Notes: generated by a model not told the origin, from the letters alone. DNA of 64,000 nucleotides from Streptomyces hygroscopicus subsp. hygroscopicus (GCF_030269125.1 NZ_BSSM01000002.1:248001-312000); one strand, 5' to 3'. Shown: positions 47,150-57,136, counted from the stretch's first letter. Numbers and translations: made by a program.

Positions 47150-47458
47150 GGGCGAAGCGAAAAGCGTGGATGGGGACGAGTAGCGGCGTACGCAGCCCAG
47201 AGCGACCCGGGGTCGGTGGAAGCCCGGGGGCGAGCGCGACGTGAAGATCACCCCGGAGCCGCCGGAAGAAAGCCACAGCCCGAGGGCCCAGGCCAGTAGA
47301 ACCGGTTTCGCGACCCAATGAGGGGGCTCACCGGCGCCTGAGGCGCGGCGGCGGGCCAAGGAGGGTGGTACCGCGGGAGCGCGCCGCACACGGCGTGAGG
47401 AATCGAAGCTCTCGTCCCTCCGACGGAAGGCAGAAAGTCCGTTGGAGGATGCTCGCAG
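47150..47458 (+). promoter_or_regulatory. Isoleucine T-box riboswitch leader of ileS
   Basis: The leader has the T-box layout. GGATGGGGACGAGTAG opens stem I, an AGAGCG-type bulge follows, the specifier loop at GTGAAGATCACC gives an AUC (Ile) codon at 47247-47249, and the conserved T-box core AGGGTGGTACCGCG is at 47362-47375. Next, 47417-47427 pairs with 47438-47448 (one G-U) and buries the GGAGG ribosome site. This predicts translational control: uncharged tRNA(Ile) bound to the TGGT bulge frees the site and lets ileS be made. Confidence 0.92.
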
Positions 47459-50400
47459 ATGACAGCGCCGACGTACCGCCAGGTGCCCGCACAGGTCGAC
47501 CTGCCCGCGCTTGAGCACGCCGTGCTCGACTTCTGGCGCGAGCAGAAGATCTTCGCCAAGACCCTGGAGCAGTCCGAGGGCCGCCCCGAGTGGGTGTTCT
47601 ACGAGGGGCCGCCCACCGCCAACGGCATGCCCGGCGCCCACCACATCGAGGCGCGCGTCTTCAAGGACGTCTTCCCCCGCTTCCGCACCATGCGGGGCTA
47701 CCACGTGGCCCGCAAGGCCGGCTGGGACTGCCACGGCCTGCCCGTGGAGCTGGCCGTGGAGAAGGAGCTGGGCTTCTCCGGCAAGCAGGACATCGAGGCG
47801 TACGGCATCGCCGAGTTCAACGCCAAGTGCCGCGAGTCCGTGACCCGGCACACCGACGCCTTCACCGAGCTGACGACCCGCATGGGCTACTGGGTCGACC
47901 TGGACGACGCCTACCGGACCATGGACCCGGAGTACGTGGAGTCGGTCTGGTGGTCGCTGAAGGAGATCTTCGGCAAGGGCCTGCTGGTCCAGGACCACCG
48001 CGTCGCCCCCTGGTGCCCGCGCTGCGGCACGGGTCTGTCGGACCACGAGCTGGCGCAGGGCTACGAGACGGTCGTCGACCCCTCGGTGTACGTCCGCTTC
48101 CCGCTCACCTCCGGCCCGCTGGCCGGCGAGGCCGCGCTCCTGGTGTGGACGACGACCCCCTGGACCCTGGTCTCCAACACGGCGGTCGCCGCGCACCCGG
48201 AGGTCACCTACGTCGTCGCCACGAACGGCGAGGAGAAGGTCGTCGTCGCCGAGCCCCTGCTCGCCAAGGCGCTCGGCGAGGGCTGGGAGCCCACCGGGCG
48301 GACCTTCACCGGCGCCGAGATGGAGCGCTGGACGTACCAGCGCCCGTTCGAGCTCGTCGAGTTCCCCGAGCCGGCCCACTACGTGGTGAACGCCGACTAC
48401 GTGACCACCGAGGACGGTACGGGTCTGGTCCACCAGTCCCCCGCCTTCGGCGAGGACGACCTCAGGGTCTGCCGCTCCTACGGCCTGCCCGTCGTCAACC
48501 CGGTGCGCCCCGACGGCACCTTCGAGGAGGACGTGCCGCTGGTCGGCGGCGTCTTCTTCAAGAAGGCCGACGAACAGCTCACCGAGGACCTCAAGCAGCG
48601 CGGGCTGCTCTTCAGGCACCTGCCGTACGAACACAGCTACCCCCACTGCTGGCGCTGCCACACCGCGCTGCTCTACTACGCGCAGCCCTCCTGGTACATC
48701 CGTACGACGGCCATCAAGGACCGCCTGATCCAGGAGAACGAGAAGACCAACTGGTTCCCGGAGACGGTCAAGCACGGCCGGTTCGGCGACTGGCTGAACA
48801 ACAACATCGACTGGGCGCTGTCCCGCAACCGCTACTGGGGCACCCCGCTGCCGATCTGGCGCTGCGAGGACGACCACCTCACCTGCGTCGGCTCCCGCGC
48901 GGAGCTGTCCGAACTGTCCGGCACCGACCAGTCGGACCTCGACCCGCACCGCCCGTACATCGACGCGATCACCTTCGGCTGCCCGCACGAGGGCTGCCGC
49001 AAGACCGCCACGCGCGTGCCGGAGGTCATCGACGCCTGGTACGACTCGGGCTCGATGCCGTTCGCGCAGTGGGGCTACCCGTACAAGAACAAGGAGCTGT
49101 TCGAGAGCCGTTACCCGGCGCAGTTCATCTCCGAGGCGATCGACCAGACCCGCGGCTGGTTCTACACGCTGATGGCCATCGGCACCCTGGTGTTCGACAA
49201 GTCGTCGTACGAGAACGTCGTGTGCCTCGGCCACATCCTCGCCGAGGACGGCCGCAAGATGTCCAAGCACCTGGGCAACATCCTGCAGCCGATCCCGCTG
49301 ATGGACCAGCACGGCGCGGACGCGGTGCGGTGGTTCATGGCGGCGGGCGGTTCCCCGTGGGCGGCCCGCCGGGTCGGCCACGGCACCATCCAGGAGGTCG
49401 TCCGCAAGACGCTGCTGACGTACTGGAACACGGTCGCCTTCCAGGCGCTGTACGCCCGTACGTCGAACTGGGCGCCGAGCGCGGCGGACCCGGCACCGGC
49501 CGAGCGCCCGCTGCTCGACCGCTGGCTGCTGTCCGAACTGCACGCGCTCACCGACCAGGTGACGCAGGCGCTGGAGGGGTACGACACCCAGCGCGCCGGC
49601 AAGCTGCTGTCCGCGTTCGTCGACGACCTGTCCAACTGGTACGTCCGCCGTTCGCGCCGCCGCTTCTGGCAGGGCGACAAGGCCGCGCTGCGCACGCTGC
49701 ACGAGGTGCTGGAGACGGTCACCAGGTTGATGGCGCCGATCACCCCGTTCATCACCGAGCGGGTGTGGCAGGACCTGATCGCTCCGGTCACCCCGGGCGC
49801 GCCGGAGTCGGTGCACCTGGCGTCCTGGCCGGAGACGGACCTCGGTTCGATCGACCCTGAGCTGTCGAAGCAGATGGTGCTGGTGCGCCGGCTCGTGGAG
49901 CTGGGCCGTGCCACGCGTGCCGAGTCGGGCGTCAAGACGCGTCAGCCGCTGTCCCGTGCGCTGATCGCGGCGAGCGGGTTCGAGACCCTGGACCGCGAGC
50001 TGCACACGCAGATCACGGAGGAGCTGAACGTCTCCTCGCTGGCGTCGCTGTCCGAGGTCGGCGGCTCGCTGGTGGACACCACCGCCAAGGCCAACTTCCG
50101 TGCGCTGGGCAAGCGGTTCGGCAAGCGGGTGCAGGAGGTCGCCAAGGCGATCGCCGCCGCGGACGCCGCCGCGCTCTCGCTGGCGCTGCGGCAGGGCACG
50201 GCGTCGGTGGAGGTCGACGGTGAGACGATCACCCTGGCGCCGGACGAGGTGATCATCACCGAGACGCCGCGCGAGGGCTGGTCGGTGGCGTCCGACTCCG
50301 GTGCGACGGTGGCGCTGGACCTGGAGATCACGGAGGAGCTGCGGCAGGCGGGTCTTGCCCGTGACGCCATCCGGCTCATCCAGGAGGCGCGCAAGAACAG

Positions 50401-50602
50401 CGGCCTGGACGTCGCCGACAGGATCGCGCTGCGGTGGACGTCCACGGACCCGGCGGTGATCGCGGCGCTGTCCGAGCATGCCGAGCTGATCGCGGAGGAG
50501 GTCCTGGCGACCGACTTCGGTCAGGGTGAGGCCGACGACAGCTTCGGTGACGCCTTCACCGACGAGGGGCTGAGCCTGGCGTTCCGGCTGCGGAAGGCGT
50601 AA
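47459..50602 (+). CDS. ileS: Isoleucyl-tRNA synthetase IleS
   Basis: A 1047-residue class I synthetase that charges tRNA(Ile). The start shows EGPPTANGMPGAHHIEARVFKD, a HIGH-motif variant, and KMSKHLGN lies near residue 600. The editing domain (CP1, LLVWTTTPWTLVSNTAVAAHP) and the C-terminal anticodon region are present. The long form with the H(A)HH variant is the eukaryote-like/IleS2-type clade often linked to mupirocin tolerance. ATG 47459 is 10 nt after the T-box-controlled GGAGG. Confidence 0.97.
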   Translation: MTAPTYRQVPAQVDLPALEHAVLDFWREQKIFAKTLEQSEGRPEWVFYEGPPTANGMPGAHHIEARVFKDVFPRFRTMRGYHVARKAGWDCHGLPVELAVEKELGFSGKQDIEAYGIAEFNAKCRESVTRHTDAFTELTTRMGYWVDLDDAYRTMDPEYVESVWWSLKEIFGKGLLVQDHRVAPWCPRCGTGLSDHELAQGYETVVDPSVYVRFPLTSGPLAGEAALLVWTTTPWTLVSNTAVAAHPEVTYVVATNGEEKVVVAEPLLAKALGEGWEPTGRTFTGAEMERWTYQRPFELVEFPEPAHYVVNADYVTTEDGTGLVHQSPAFGEDDLRVCRSYGLPVVNPVRPDGTFEEDVPLVGGVFFKKADEQLTEDLKQRGLLFRHLPYEHSYPHCWRCHTALLYYAQPSWYIRTTAIKDRLIQENEKTNWFPETVKHGRFGDWLNNNIDWALSRNRYWGTPLPIWRCEDDHLTCVGSRAELSELSGTDQSDLDPHRPYIDAITFGCPHEGCRKTATRVPEVIDAWYDSGSMPFAQWGYPYKNKELFESRYPAQFISEAIDQTRGWFYTLMAIGTLVFDKSSYENVVCLGHILAEDGRKMSKHLGNILQPIPLMDQHGADAVRWFMAAGGSPWAARRVGHGTIQEVVRKTLLTYWNTVAFQALYARTSNWAPSAADPAPAERPLLDRWLLSELHALTDQVTQALEGYDTQRAGKLLSAFVDDLSNWYVRRSRRRFWQGDKAALRTLHEVLETVTRLMAPITPFITERVWQDLIAPVTPGAPESVHLASWPETDLGSIDPELSKQMVLVRRLVELGRATRAESGVKTRQPLSRALIAASGFETLDRELHTQITEELNVSSLASLSEVGGSLVDTTAKANFRALGKRFGKRVQEVAKAIAAADAAALSLALRQGTASVEVDGETITLAPDEVIITETPREGWSVASDSGATVALDLEITEELRQAGLARDAIRLIQEARKNSGLDVADRIALRWTSTDPAVIAALSEHAELIAEEVLATDFGQGEADDSFGDAFTDEGLSLAFRLRKA

Positions 50603-50620
50603 GCGCCGACGGCCGTCCGA

Positions 50621-50658
50621 GCAGGGCCCGTTCTCCGGTTCCGGAGGGCGGGCCCTGC
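50621..50658 (+). terminator. ileS terminator hairpin
   Basis: GCAGGGCCCG (50621-50630) pairs with CGGGCCCTGC (50649-50658), and an inner CTCCGG/CCGGAG stem extends the fold. It starts 18 bp after the ileS stop. Confidence 0.75.
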
Positions 50659-50742
50659 TTCATGGGCGCGGGCGGGAAGCCGGACCGCGCGCCCGCGCGG
50701 CGGACCGCACATCGGTACGGTCCGGCGCCCCTGAAGCTTCAA

Positions 50743-50764
50743 CGCGCCCCATGCACGGGGCGCG
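50743..50764. repeat. Short inverted repeat
   Basis: CGCGCCCC (50743-50750) and GGGGCGCG (50757-50764) around ATGCAC, in the 300-bp gap between ileS and divIVA. The gap holds no gene. Confidence 0.35.
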
Positions 50765-50813
50765 CCCCCCCGCAGAGAGCGCGCCCCGGCGCGAAGAGCG
50801 CGCCGCAGACAAA

Positions 50814-50853
50814 AGGACGCGGCCCCGGATCCATCGATCCGGGGCCGCGTCCT
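50814..50853 (-). terminator. Perfect 18-bp-arm hairpin after divIVA
   Basis: 50814-50831 and 50836-50853 are exact complements around CATC. Read on the minus strand it is followed by TTTT, giving a canonical intrinsic terminator 46 bp past the divIVA stop. Confidence 0.88.
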
Positions 50854-50899
50854 GGGCGCTGCCGACGCCTATGGCGTACTGCTCACCGTTCCCGGTGCT

Positions 50900-52081
50900 T
50901 CAGTTGTCGTCCTCGTCGATCAGGAAACCACGCATCGGCGAGGGGGCCTGGCCCATGGGGGACGGGCCCTGGGGGCGGACCGGAGCCATCGGCTGGGTCA
51001 TCGCGGGCGTCATCTGCTGCTGACCGCCGTAGGACGGGCCGGACGCCGGGGCGGGCGAGCCGCCCATCGTCTGGTTGCCGCCGTAGGACGGGGCGCTCGC
51101 GCCGGCCGGAGCCATGGAGGGCGCCGGGGACGGCGGCAGGGACGCGGCAGCCGGGGTGCGCGGCGGGGCCAGCGAGTCGTCGGCCTGGGTCTCCAGCTGG
51201 CGCAGCTGCGACTCCAGGTACGACTTCAGGCGCGTGCGGTACTCGCGTTCGAAGCCGCGCAGGTCCTCGACCTTGCGCTCCAGCGTGGCGCGGGCGGACT
51301 CCAGGGAGCCCATCGCGACGCGGTGCTTCTCCTGCGCGTCCCGCTCCAGGGCGTCGGCCTTGGCACGGGCGTCACGCTCCAGACCCTCGGCGCGGCTGCG
51401 TGCCTCGCCGACGATCTTGTTGGCCTCGGAGCGGGCCTCGGCGATCGCCTGGTCGGCGGTCTGCTGGGCCAGCGAGAGGACACGGGCGGCGCTGTCGCCA
51501 CCGGGGCCCTGACCGGGACCGCCCATGGGACCGCCCATCGGGCCACCCATCGGACCGCCCATGGGGCCACCCATCTGCTGCTGCATGGGCGGCTGACCGC
51601 CCATCGGGCCCTGGCCCATGGGGCCCTGACCCATCGGGCCCTGACCCATGGGGCCCTGTCCCATCGGACCCTGTCCCATCGGACCCTGGCCCATCGGGCC
51701 GGGACCCTGGGGACCACCCTGACCGCTGGGACCGGCGGGCAGCTGCGGGGCACCGCTCGGCAGCTGGGGCGGACCACCCATGGGGCCACCCATCTGCTGC
51801 TGCGGCGGGCCCGATATCCCGGCGGGTACCGGAGCGCCGGGACCTCGCATGCCCTGCTGCTGCTCCTGCTCCGGAGGTTTCCTGGAGTTCTGCTGGTTCT
51901 GCGCGGCGGCCCGCGTGGCGGCCGCCAGCTTCGCGCGCAGGTCCTCGTTCTCCCGGAGCAGACGGGTCAGTTCGGCTTCGACCTCGTCGAGGAAGGCATC
52001 GACCTCGTCCTCGTCATAGCCTTCTCGGAGGCGGACGGTCGTGAACTGCTTGTTCCGCACGTCCTCGGGGGTCAACGGCAT
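50900..52081 (-). CDS. divIVA: Polar growth protein DivIVA (Wag31-type)
   Basis: A 393-residue coiled-coil protein that marks hyphal tips and recruits the cell-wall machinery. The N-terminal lipid-binding domain reads [37 protein letters not shown] Gln/Pro/Gly/Met-rich insert (about 70-195) carries six to seven GPMGQ-type units and then four to five GGPM units, after which a long coiled coil (about 200-310) and a low-complexity tail ending IDEDDN follow. The repeat insert is characteristic of Streptomyces DivIVA and varies in length. ATG start at 52081. Confidence 0.96.
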   Translation of the reverse strand: MPLTPEDVRNKQFTTVRLREGYDEDEVDAFLDEVEAELTRLLRENEDLRAKLAAATRAAAQNQQNSRKPPEQEQQQGMRGPGAPVPAGISGPPQQQMGGPMGGPPQLPSGAPQLPAGPSGQGGPQGPGPMGQGPMGQGPMGQGPMGQGPMGQGPMGQGPMGGQPPMQQQMGGPMGGPMGGPMGGPMGGPGQGPGGDSAARVLSLAQQTADQAIAEARSEANKIVGEARSRAEGLERDARAKADALERDAQEKHRVAMGSLESARATLERKVEDLRGFEREYRTRLKSYLESQLRQLETQADDSLAPPRTPAAASLPPSPAPSMAPAGASAPSYGGNQTMGGSPAPASGPSYGGQQQMTPAMTQPMAPVRPQGPSPMGQAPSPMRGFLIDEDDN

Positions 52082-52136
52082 CTCTTCACCTCAACGTAGT
52101 CATCGGCAGTCGGCAAGACCGGATCGTCCAACACGC

Positions 52137-52427
52137 TCATCTCACGAAGTTCTGCACGATGGCGATGAGAATGTAGACGATGATCATCAGTACGAAGAAG
52201 GACAGGTCGAGCGCCACGCCCCCGAGACGCAGCGGCGGAATGAACCGCCGCAGAAGCTTCAGCGGTGGATCGGTGACAGTGTAGGTGGCCTCCAGTACGA
52301 CCACCATCGCCTTGCCGGGTTGCCATGAGCGGGCGAACTGGAAGACGTAGTCCATGACCAGCCGGAAGATGAGCACGACGAGAAACACCATCAGCGCGAT
52401 GTAGATCACCTGCGCGAACACGCTCAT
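52137..52427 (-). CDS. YggT-family membrane protein
   Basis: A 96-residue protein with two hydrophobic segments (VIYIALMVFLVVLIFRLVMDYVF and LSFFVLMIIVYILIAIV) and the conserved VTDPPLKLLRRFIPPLRLGG loop between them, which is the YggT signature. It always lies between sepF and divIVA in actinobacteria and is linked to division or cell-envelope functions, without a defined activity. ATG 52427. Confidence 0.93.
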   Translation of the reverse strand: MSVFAQVIYIALMVFLVVLIFRLVMDYVFQFARSWQPGKAMVVVLEATYTVTDPPLKLLRRFIPPLRLGGVALDLSFFVLMIIVYILIAIVQNFVR

Positions 52428-52486
52428 GGCTGCGCTTCCCTCTCCCCTGTTTCCGTGCTCTTGCGTACTGCGGTCCGGTCTGCGTC

Positions 52487-53128
52487 TCAGCTCTGGTTGA
52501 AGAACCCGCCCTCTGCGATGCGGGCCTTGTCCTCCGCCGTGACATCGACGTTAGCAGGAGACAACAGGAACACCTTCTGCGTCACCCGCTCGATACTGCC
52601 GTGAAGACCAAACACCAATCCGGCCGCAAAGTCGACAAGTCGCTTCGCGTCTGTGTCGTCCATCTCAGTCAGATTCATGATCACCGGAGTGCCCTCACGG
52701 AAGTGTTCCCCGATGGTACGGGCCTCGTTGTAGGTCCGCGGGTGCAACGTGGTGATCCGGTAAGGCTCTCGTTCCGACACGACCTTGGGCATGATCACCG
52801 GCGCGTTCTTCTCCAGGGACTGACGTTCTTGTGTGATGGACGCCACGGGCGCGATCCGCGCCGGGCGACCCGATTCCGCGGCCGGCGAAGCCGCCCGGGA
52901 GACCGGCTCACGCGGCGCCGGAGGCTGCACCACTCGCACCGATTCATCCCTTTGGGGCTGATGCGCTTCATGTGGTTGATGCAACGGCTCATGCCGTCGG
53001 TGGTCCCGCTCGGGCTCGGGGTCCAACTCGGGCTCGAAATCGTCATCGGGGTCGAATCCGCGGCCGTCGTACCCATCGTCCTCCACGAGGCCGAGGTAGA
53101 CCGCCATCTTGCGCATCGCGCCGGCCAT
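52487..53128 (-). CDS. sepF: FtsZ-anchoring cell division protein SepF
   Basis: A 213-residue protein that links FtsZ to the membrane. The N-terminal amphipathic helix [17 protein letters not shown] is followed by an Asp/Glu/Arg/His/Pro-rich linker and a C-terminal SepF domain (about 110-213) with [60 protein letters not shown] placed the start at ATG 53128; the frame is open upstream to 53344. Confidence 0.95.
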   Translation of the reverse strand: MAGAMRKMAVYLGLVEDDGYDGRGFDPDDDFEPELDPEPERDHRRHEPLHQPHEAHQPQRDESVRVVQPPAPREPVSRAASPAAESGRPARIAPVASITQERQSLEKNAPVIMPKVVSEREPYRITTLHPRTYNEARTIGEHFREGTPVIMNLTEMDDTDAKRLVDFAAGLVFGLHGSIERVTQKVFLLSPANVDVTAEDKARIAEGGFFNQS

Positions 53129-53255
53129 GCTCTGAGTCCTCCGCTCTGTGGTGGATCGGCTGACGACTGCCAAGTGCCCGCGATCCACGCGGTCGTTGTG
53201 TCCGTTTCGCGAACACTGACCATATTTTCTGCTGTGGTCCGACTTCCTGGCGACG

Positions 53256-53975
53256 TTACCCGAGCCGGGGACGGACGCCGAGTACCGCAGTGCCGACGCG
53301 CACATGTGTCGCCCCGGCGGCCACGGCCTGCTCGAGGTCCGCACTCATCCCTGCCGACACCATGGTCGCAGCCGGATGGGCGCGGCGCAGGTCAGTCGAC
53401 AAATCCATGAGGCGCTCGAACGCGGCCTGTTCGCGTCCCGCGTACTCCCCGGTGAGCGGCGCGACGGTCATCAGGCCGTCGAGCCGCAGTCCCGGCGAGC
53501 CGGCGACCAGATCGGCCAACTCTTCGATTCCCCCGGGAGCCACGCCTCCGCGCTCGCCCCGCCCGCTCGCGTCCGCGTCGAGCGCGACCTGGACGAGACA
53601 CCCCACCTCGCGCTCGGCGCGCACCGCTTCCTTGGACAGCGCGGTGACGAGCCGGGCGCGGTCGATCGACTGCACGACATCGGCGTAACCGACCACGGAA
53701 CGCACCTTGTTGGTCTGCAACTGACCGACGAAGTGCCACGTCAGCGGCAGATCGGCACAAGCCGCGGCCTTCGGCGCGGCGTCCTGGTCACGGTTCTCGG
53801 CGACGTGGCGCACACCGAGTTCCGACAGGATCCGCACATCGCTCGCCGGGTAGGTCTTGGTGACCACGATCAGGGTCACCTCCGCACGCCCCCGGCCGGC
53901 GGCCGCGCAGGCGGCGGCGATGCGCTCCTCCACATTCGCCAGATTCCCGGCGAGTTCCGTCTTACGGTCCGTCAT
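53256..53975 (-). CDS. yggS: PLP homeostasis protein YggS/PROSC
   Basis: A 239-residue fold-type III PLP protein that buffers cofactor levels. [30 protein letters not shown] holds the PLP Lys, [11 protein letters not shown] the conserved motif, and [29 protein letters not shown] the phosphate site. Its location between sepF and pgeF/ftsZ is the standard dcw position. Starts 6 bp after the pgeF stop. Confidence 0.95.
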   Translation of the reverse strand: MTDRKTELAGNLANVEERIAAACAAAGRGRAEVTLIVVTKTYPASDVRILSELGVRHVAENRDQDAAPKAAACADLPLTWHFVGQLQTNKVRSVVGYADVVQSIDRARLVTALSKEAVRAEREVGCLVQVALDADASGRGERGGVAPGGIEELADLVAGSPGLRLDGLMTVAPLTGEYAGREQAAFERLMDLSTDLRRAHPAATMVSAGMSADLEQAVAAGATHVRVGTAVLGVRPRLG

Positions 53976-53981
53976 TCCTCA

Positions 53982-54746
53982 TCAGTCCAGCCAGACATAG
54001 CCCGCGAGTCGCCCGGTGATGCGGTCGCGACGGTATGAGAAGTGGTCGTCCGACTCCAGCGTGCACACCGGCGACTGCGCCCGGTCGCACACCCCGAGCC
54101 GTTCGAGCTGTGCGTGCACTCCGGCGCTCACGTCGACCGCCGGAGTGCCCCAGCTGGTTTCAGCGTGCGCCGTCGGCTCCACGGCCGCCACCTCGGCGCG
54201 CATCGACTCCGGCACCTCGTAGCACCGGCCGCAGACGGCCGGTCCGGTGCGGGCGACGATCCGCTCGGGCGCGGCGCCGAGTTCGACCATGGCCCGTACA
54301 GCGGCGGGGACGACCCCCTTGACCATGCCGGGCCGACCCGCGTGGGCCGCGGCGACCACGCCGGCGACGGGGTCGGCGAGGAGTACCGGCACGCAGTCGG
54401 CGGTGAGCACGGCGAGGGCGAGTCCGCGCCGGGCGGTGACGAGGGCGTCGACCTCCGGTACCGGGGTCCCCCCCTCACGGCTCCGCCGGAGCGGGTGGAC
54501 CCCCGTGCCCCAGGGCTCGTCCACCACGGCCACCTCGGCGCCGTGCACCTGGTTCATCCACACCACGCGGGCGGGGTCCAGGCCGAGCGCCTCGGCCGCG
54601 GTCTCCCGGTTGGCCTTCACGGCCTCGGGCGTGTCGCCGACCGCGCCGCCGAGGTTCAGCTCCTCATACGGAGCGGCGCTCACCCCGCCCCACCTGTCGG
54701 TGAAGGCGAAGTGCGCGCCGCTCACGCTCTCGCGCTGTCCTATCAC
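53982..54746 (-). CDS. pgeF: Peptidoglycan-editing laccase-domain protein PgeF (YfiH)
   Basis: A 254-residue multicopper-oxidase-like (YfiH) protein reported in E. coli to remove miscoupled L-serine from cell-wall precursors. Motifs: [32 protein letters not shown], and [12 protein letters not shown] with the metal Cys and His. The GTG overlaps the ftsZ stop (GTGA). Confidence 0.92.
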   Translation of the reverse strand: MIGQRESVSGAHFAFTDRWGGVSAAPYEELNLGGAVGDTPEAVKANRETAAEALGLDPARVVWMNQVHGAEVAVVDEPWGTGVHPLRRSREGGTPVPEVDALVTARRGLALAVLTADCVPVLLADPVAGVVAAAHAGRPGMVKGVVPAAVRAMVELGAAPERIVARTGPAVCGRCYEVPESMRAEVAAVEPTAHAETSWGTPAVDVSAGVHAQLERLGVCDRAQSPVCTLESDDHFSYRRDRITGRLAGYVWLD

Positions 54747-55951
54747 TTCAGGAAGTCCGGGACGTCCAGTTCCTCGGCCGCGCTGTCCGAGTAGGCGGGT
54801 CGCGGCGCCGGGGTGATCGGCGGGGCGACCGGGATGTCGGCCACCGGCTCGGGGGCCGGCTCCGGCTCCTCCTTCGGCTTCACGCTGCCGAGCGAGCCGA
54901 AGGACGGGCGGCTCTCGGGCTGCCGTACCGGAGCGGGCTCCTCGCGGCGGGCCGGGGCCGAAGTCGAGGCCGAGCCGAGCGCGTTGTCCCGGCGGGCCGG
55001 CGGCTGGCCGCCGTCGAAGCCGGCCGCGATCACGGTGACCCGGACCTCGTCGCCGAGGGCGTCGTCGATGACCGCGCCGAAGATGATGTTGGCCTCGGGG
55101 TGGGCGGCCTCGCTGACCAGCTGGGCCGCTTCGTTGATCTCGAAGAGGCCGAGGTCGGAGCCGCCGGAGATGGACAGCAGCACGCCCCGGGCGCCGTCGA
55201 TGGACGCCTCCAGGAGCGGCGAGGAGATCGCCATCTCGGCCGCGGCCACCGCGCGGTCGTCACCGCGGGCCGAACCGATGCCCATGAGGGCCGAACCGGC
55301 CTCGGACATGACCGACTTCACGTCGGCGAAGTCGAGGTTGATCAGGCCCGGGGTGGTGATGAGGTCGGTGATGCCCTGGACACCGGAGAGCAGGACCTGG
55401 TCGGCGGACTTGAAGGCGTCCAGGACCGAGACCTGGCGGTCCGAGATGGACAGCAGCCGGTCGTTCGGGATGACGATGAGGGTGTCGACCTCTTCGCGCA
55501 GCTCGGCGATGCCGTCCTCGGCCTGGTTCGCGCGGCGCCGTCCCTCGAAGGTGAACGGGCGCGTGACCACGCCGATGGTGAGGGCGCCCAGGGAGCGCGC
55601 GATGTTGGCCACGACGGGCGCGCCGCCGGTGCCGGTGCCGCCGCCTTCACCGGCCGTCACGAAGACCATGTCGGCCCCCTTGAGGACCTCCTCGATCTCC
55701 TCGCGGTGGTCCTCGGCGGCCTTGCGGCCGACGGCCGGGTTGGCGCCGGCGCCGAGTCCGCGGGTGAGTTCACGGCCGACGTCCAGCTTGACGTCGGCGT
55801 CGCTCATCAACAGCGCCTGTGCGTCGGTGTTGATGGCGATGAACTCGACACCCTTGAGACCGACCTCGATCATCCGGTTGATGGCATTGACACCACCGCC
55901 GCCGACACCGATGACCTTGATGACTGCGAGGTAGTTCTGCGGTGCTGCCAC
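54743..55951 (-). CDS. ftsZ: Cell division GTPase FtsZ
   Basis: A 402-residue tubulin-like GTPase that forms the Z-ring. [19 protein letters not shown] near residues 100-118 is the nucleotide (tubulin signature) motif, with [14 protein letters not shown] at the start. The linker (about 320-390) is Pro/Glu-rich, and the C-terminal DVPDFLK binds SepF/FtsA-like partners. ATG 55951; a 280-bp leader with possible WhiA sites separates it from ftsQ. Confidence 0.97.
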   Translation of the reverse strand: MAAPQNYLAVIKVIGVGGGGVNAINRMIEVGLKGVEFIAINTDAQALLMSDADVKLDVGRELTRGLGAGANPAVGRKAAEDHREEIEEVLKGADMVFVTAGEGGGTGTGGAPVVANIARSLGALTIGVVTRPFTFEGRRRANQAEDGIAELREEVDTLIVIPNDRLLSISDRQVSVLDAFKSADQVLLSGVQGITDLITTPGLINLDFADVKSVMSEAGSALMGIGSARGDDRAVAAAEMAISSPLLEASIDGARGVLLSISGGSDLGLFEINEAAQLVSEAAHPEANIIFGAVIDDALGDEVRVTVIAAGFDGGQPPARRDNALGSASTSAPARREEPAPVRQPESRPSFGSLGSVKPKEEPEPAPEPVADIPVAPPITPAPRPAYSDSAAEELDVPDFLK

Positions 55952-56230
55952 GTCGAAGGCCTCTCGCCTCGAATTACGTCGTCGCCGCCGGGCGGTTCCC
56001 CGCGCCGGGACGACAGATGCCGAATGGGACGGTCCGTAGCGCCGACCCGAACCCTAAGCCTGAAGTTTAGGGTTACCAGTGTGTCTGTTCTCTGGAGTCT
56101 TCTGAACAGGACACTAAGTCGACAAGTGGCGCCCGTTCAACGAACACGCCGAACCTCCCGTTTTTCTTTTCACCCTATGTGATCAGCCATAGCGATGCCC
56201 AACCAGGGTGCTGGCCTGCGCTGATGTGCG
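55952..56230 (-). promoter_or_regulatory. ftsZ promoter region with GACAC sites and an inverted repeat
   Basis: The gap contains GACAC at 56110-56114 (plus) and its complement GTGTC at 56081-56085, both matching the core of the WhiA binding sequence reported in Streptomyces, where ftsZ is a WhiA/WhiB target in sporulation. ACCCTAA (56051-56057) and TTAGGGT (56067-56073) form a perfect inverted repeat. The TTTTTCTTTTCAC stretch near 56160 is unusually AT-rich. Exact promoters are not assigned. Confidence 0.5.
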
Positions 56231-57025
56231 TCAACTCCCGGATGACGCAGGGGCCGTGGGGGCGCTGACGTCGAAGTGCCGTGCGCCGGAAGCTGCTTTC
56301 ATGAGTGCGGTGAGGGTCCGTGCCTTGGCGCGGCCGTTCTCCGCGCTGCCCCAGGCGACGGTGCGGCCGTCGGCCAGCTCCAGCTCGATGTCGTCGTAGG
56401 AGCGGACCTGGACGGTGCGGGTCAGGGTCCGGACGGGGCCCGGCAGTTCGCCGGCCACCCGGACCGCCTCGCGCACCAGCCGGCCGGTGCCGAAGCGGCG
56501 CAGGCTCGCGGCGGCCGGGCCCCGCGCCGACACGGACATCCGCAGCTGCGGAATGCCCGGGGGCGCCTGTGCGACCGTGGCGAACCGGACGCCCCGATGG
56601 TCGACTTCGTCGAAGTCCCCGCCCTTGCGGACGAGCAGTACCGGGGTCCGCTCGGTCACCTTCAGCTCGATGCCGTGCGGCCAGGAACGGGACACGTCGA
56701 CCGTGTCGATCCGGGGCAGTTTCCGGCGCATTCGCGCCGCGATGGCACCGGTGTCGACGGACACCATCGGCGCCCCTACCGGAACGGCGGCCGCGTCGCG
56801 CACCTCGCCGGGGGTCAGCACCCGGGTGCCCGACACCGGGACGCGCTCGACGCGCAGCCACGAGGAGCCGTACAACACCCAGAGGGAACCGGCCGCCACG
56901 AGCACCACGGCCACGGCCAGGACGACGATCGTACGAAGACGTGGTCGTCCGATCCTTCCGACGAGCGGCGGGCCGGACGACTCCTGCTGGCGTTCCCCGC
57001 GTTCGCGGGTCGTCGGTCCGGCCAC
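56231..57025 (-). CDS. ftsQ: Cell division protein FtsQ
   Basis: A 264-residue single-pass membrane protein of the divisome. The cytosolic N-terminus is followed by a membrane segment (TIVVLAVAVVLVAAGSLWVLY, about 32-52), the POTRA domain (LRVERVPVSGTRVLTPGEVRDAA) and the FtsQ/DivIB domain (RSWPHGIELKVTERTPVLLVRKGGDFDEVDHRGVRF). GTG 57025 has AAGGAAGGG 7 nt upstream. No murC lies between murG and ftsQ. Confidence 0.93.
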   Translation of the reverse strand: MAGPTTRERGERQQESSGPPLVGRIGRPRLRTIVVLAVAVVLVAAGSLWVLYGSSWLRVERVPVSGTRVLTPGEVRDAAAVPVGAPMVSVDTGAIAARMRRKLPRIDTVDVSRSWPHGIELKVTERTPVLLVRKGGDFDEVDHRGVRFATVAQAPPGIPQLRMSVSARGPAAASLRRFGTGRLVREAVRVAGELPGPVRTLTRTVQVRSYDDIELELADGRTVAWGSAENGRAKARTLTALMKAASGARHFDVSAPTAPASSGS

Positions 57026-57068
57026 GCGCCATCCCTTCCTTGGCTCGGTTCGCATCCGGCGCGCCCGA

Positions 57069-57136
57069 GCCGGTGCCGAGAGCCCGGTCGTGCTCAGCGC
57101 CGCGCGCCTCCGCGCGTTCGGTCTCTCGGCACCGGC
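57069..57136 (-). promoter_or_regulatory. Large hairpin between murG and ftsQ
   Basis: GCCGGTGCCGAGAG (57069-57082) and CTCTCGGCACCGGC (57123-57136) are exact 14-bp complements around a 40-nt top that can fold again (CGCGCG/CGCGCG). It lies 27 bp after the murG stop and 44 bp before ftsQ, so it may limit read-through within the dcw transcript. Confidence 0.5.

Noticed and set aside
45785..50479. A single 1564-codon open frame on the minus strand across the H1/DksA gene and antisense to ileS
   Set aside because: The part beyond 46867 is antisense to ileS and shows Arg/Asp/Leu/Val shadow composition. High-GC third positions keep such frames open. Only the part from ATG 46867 has domains and a ribosome site.
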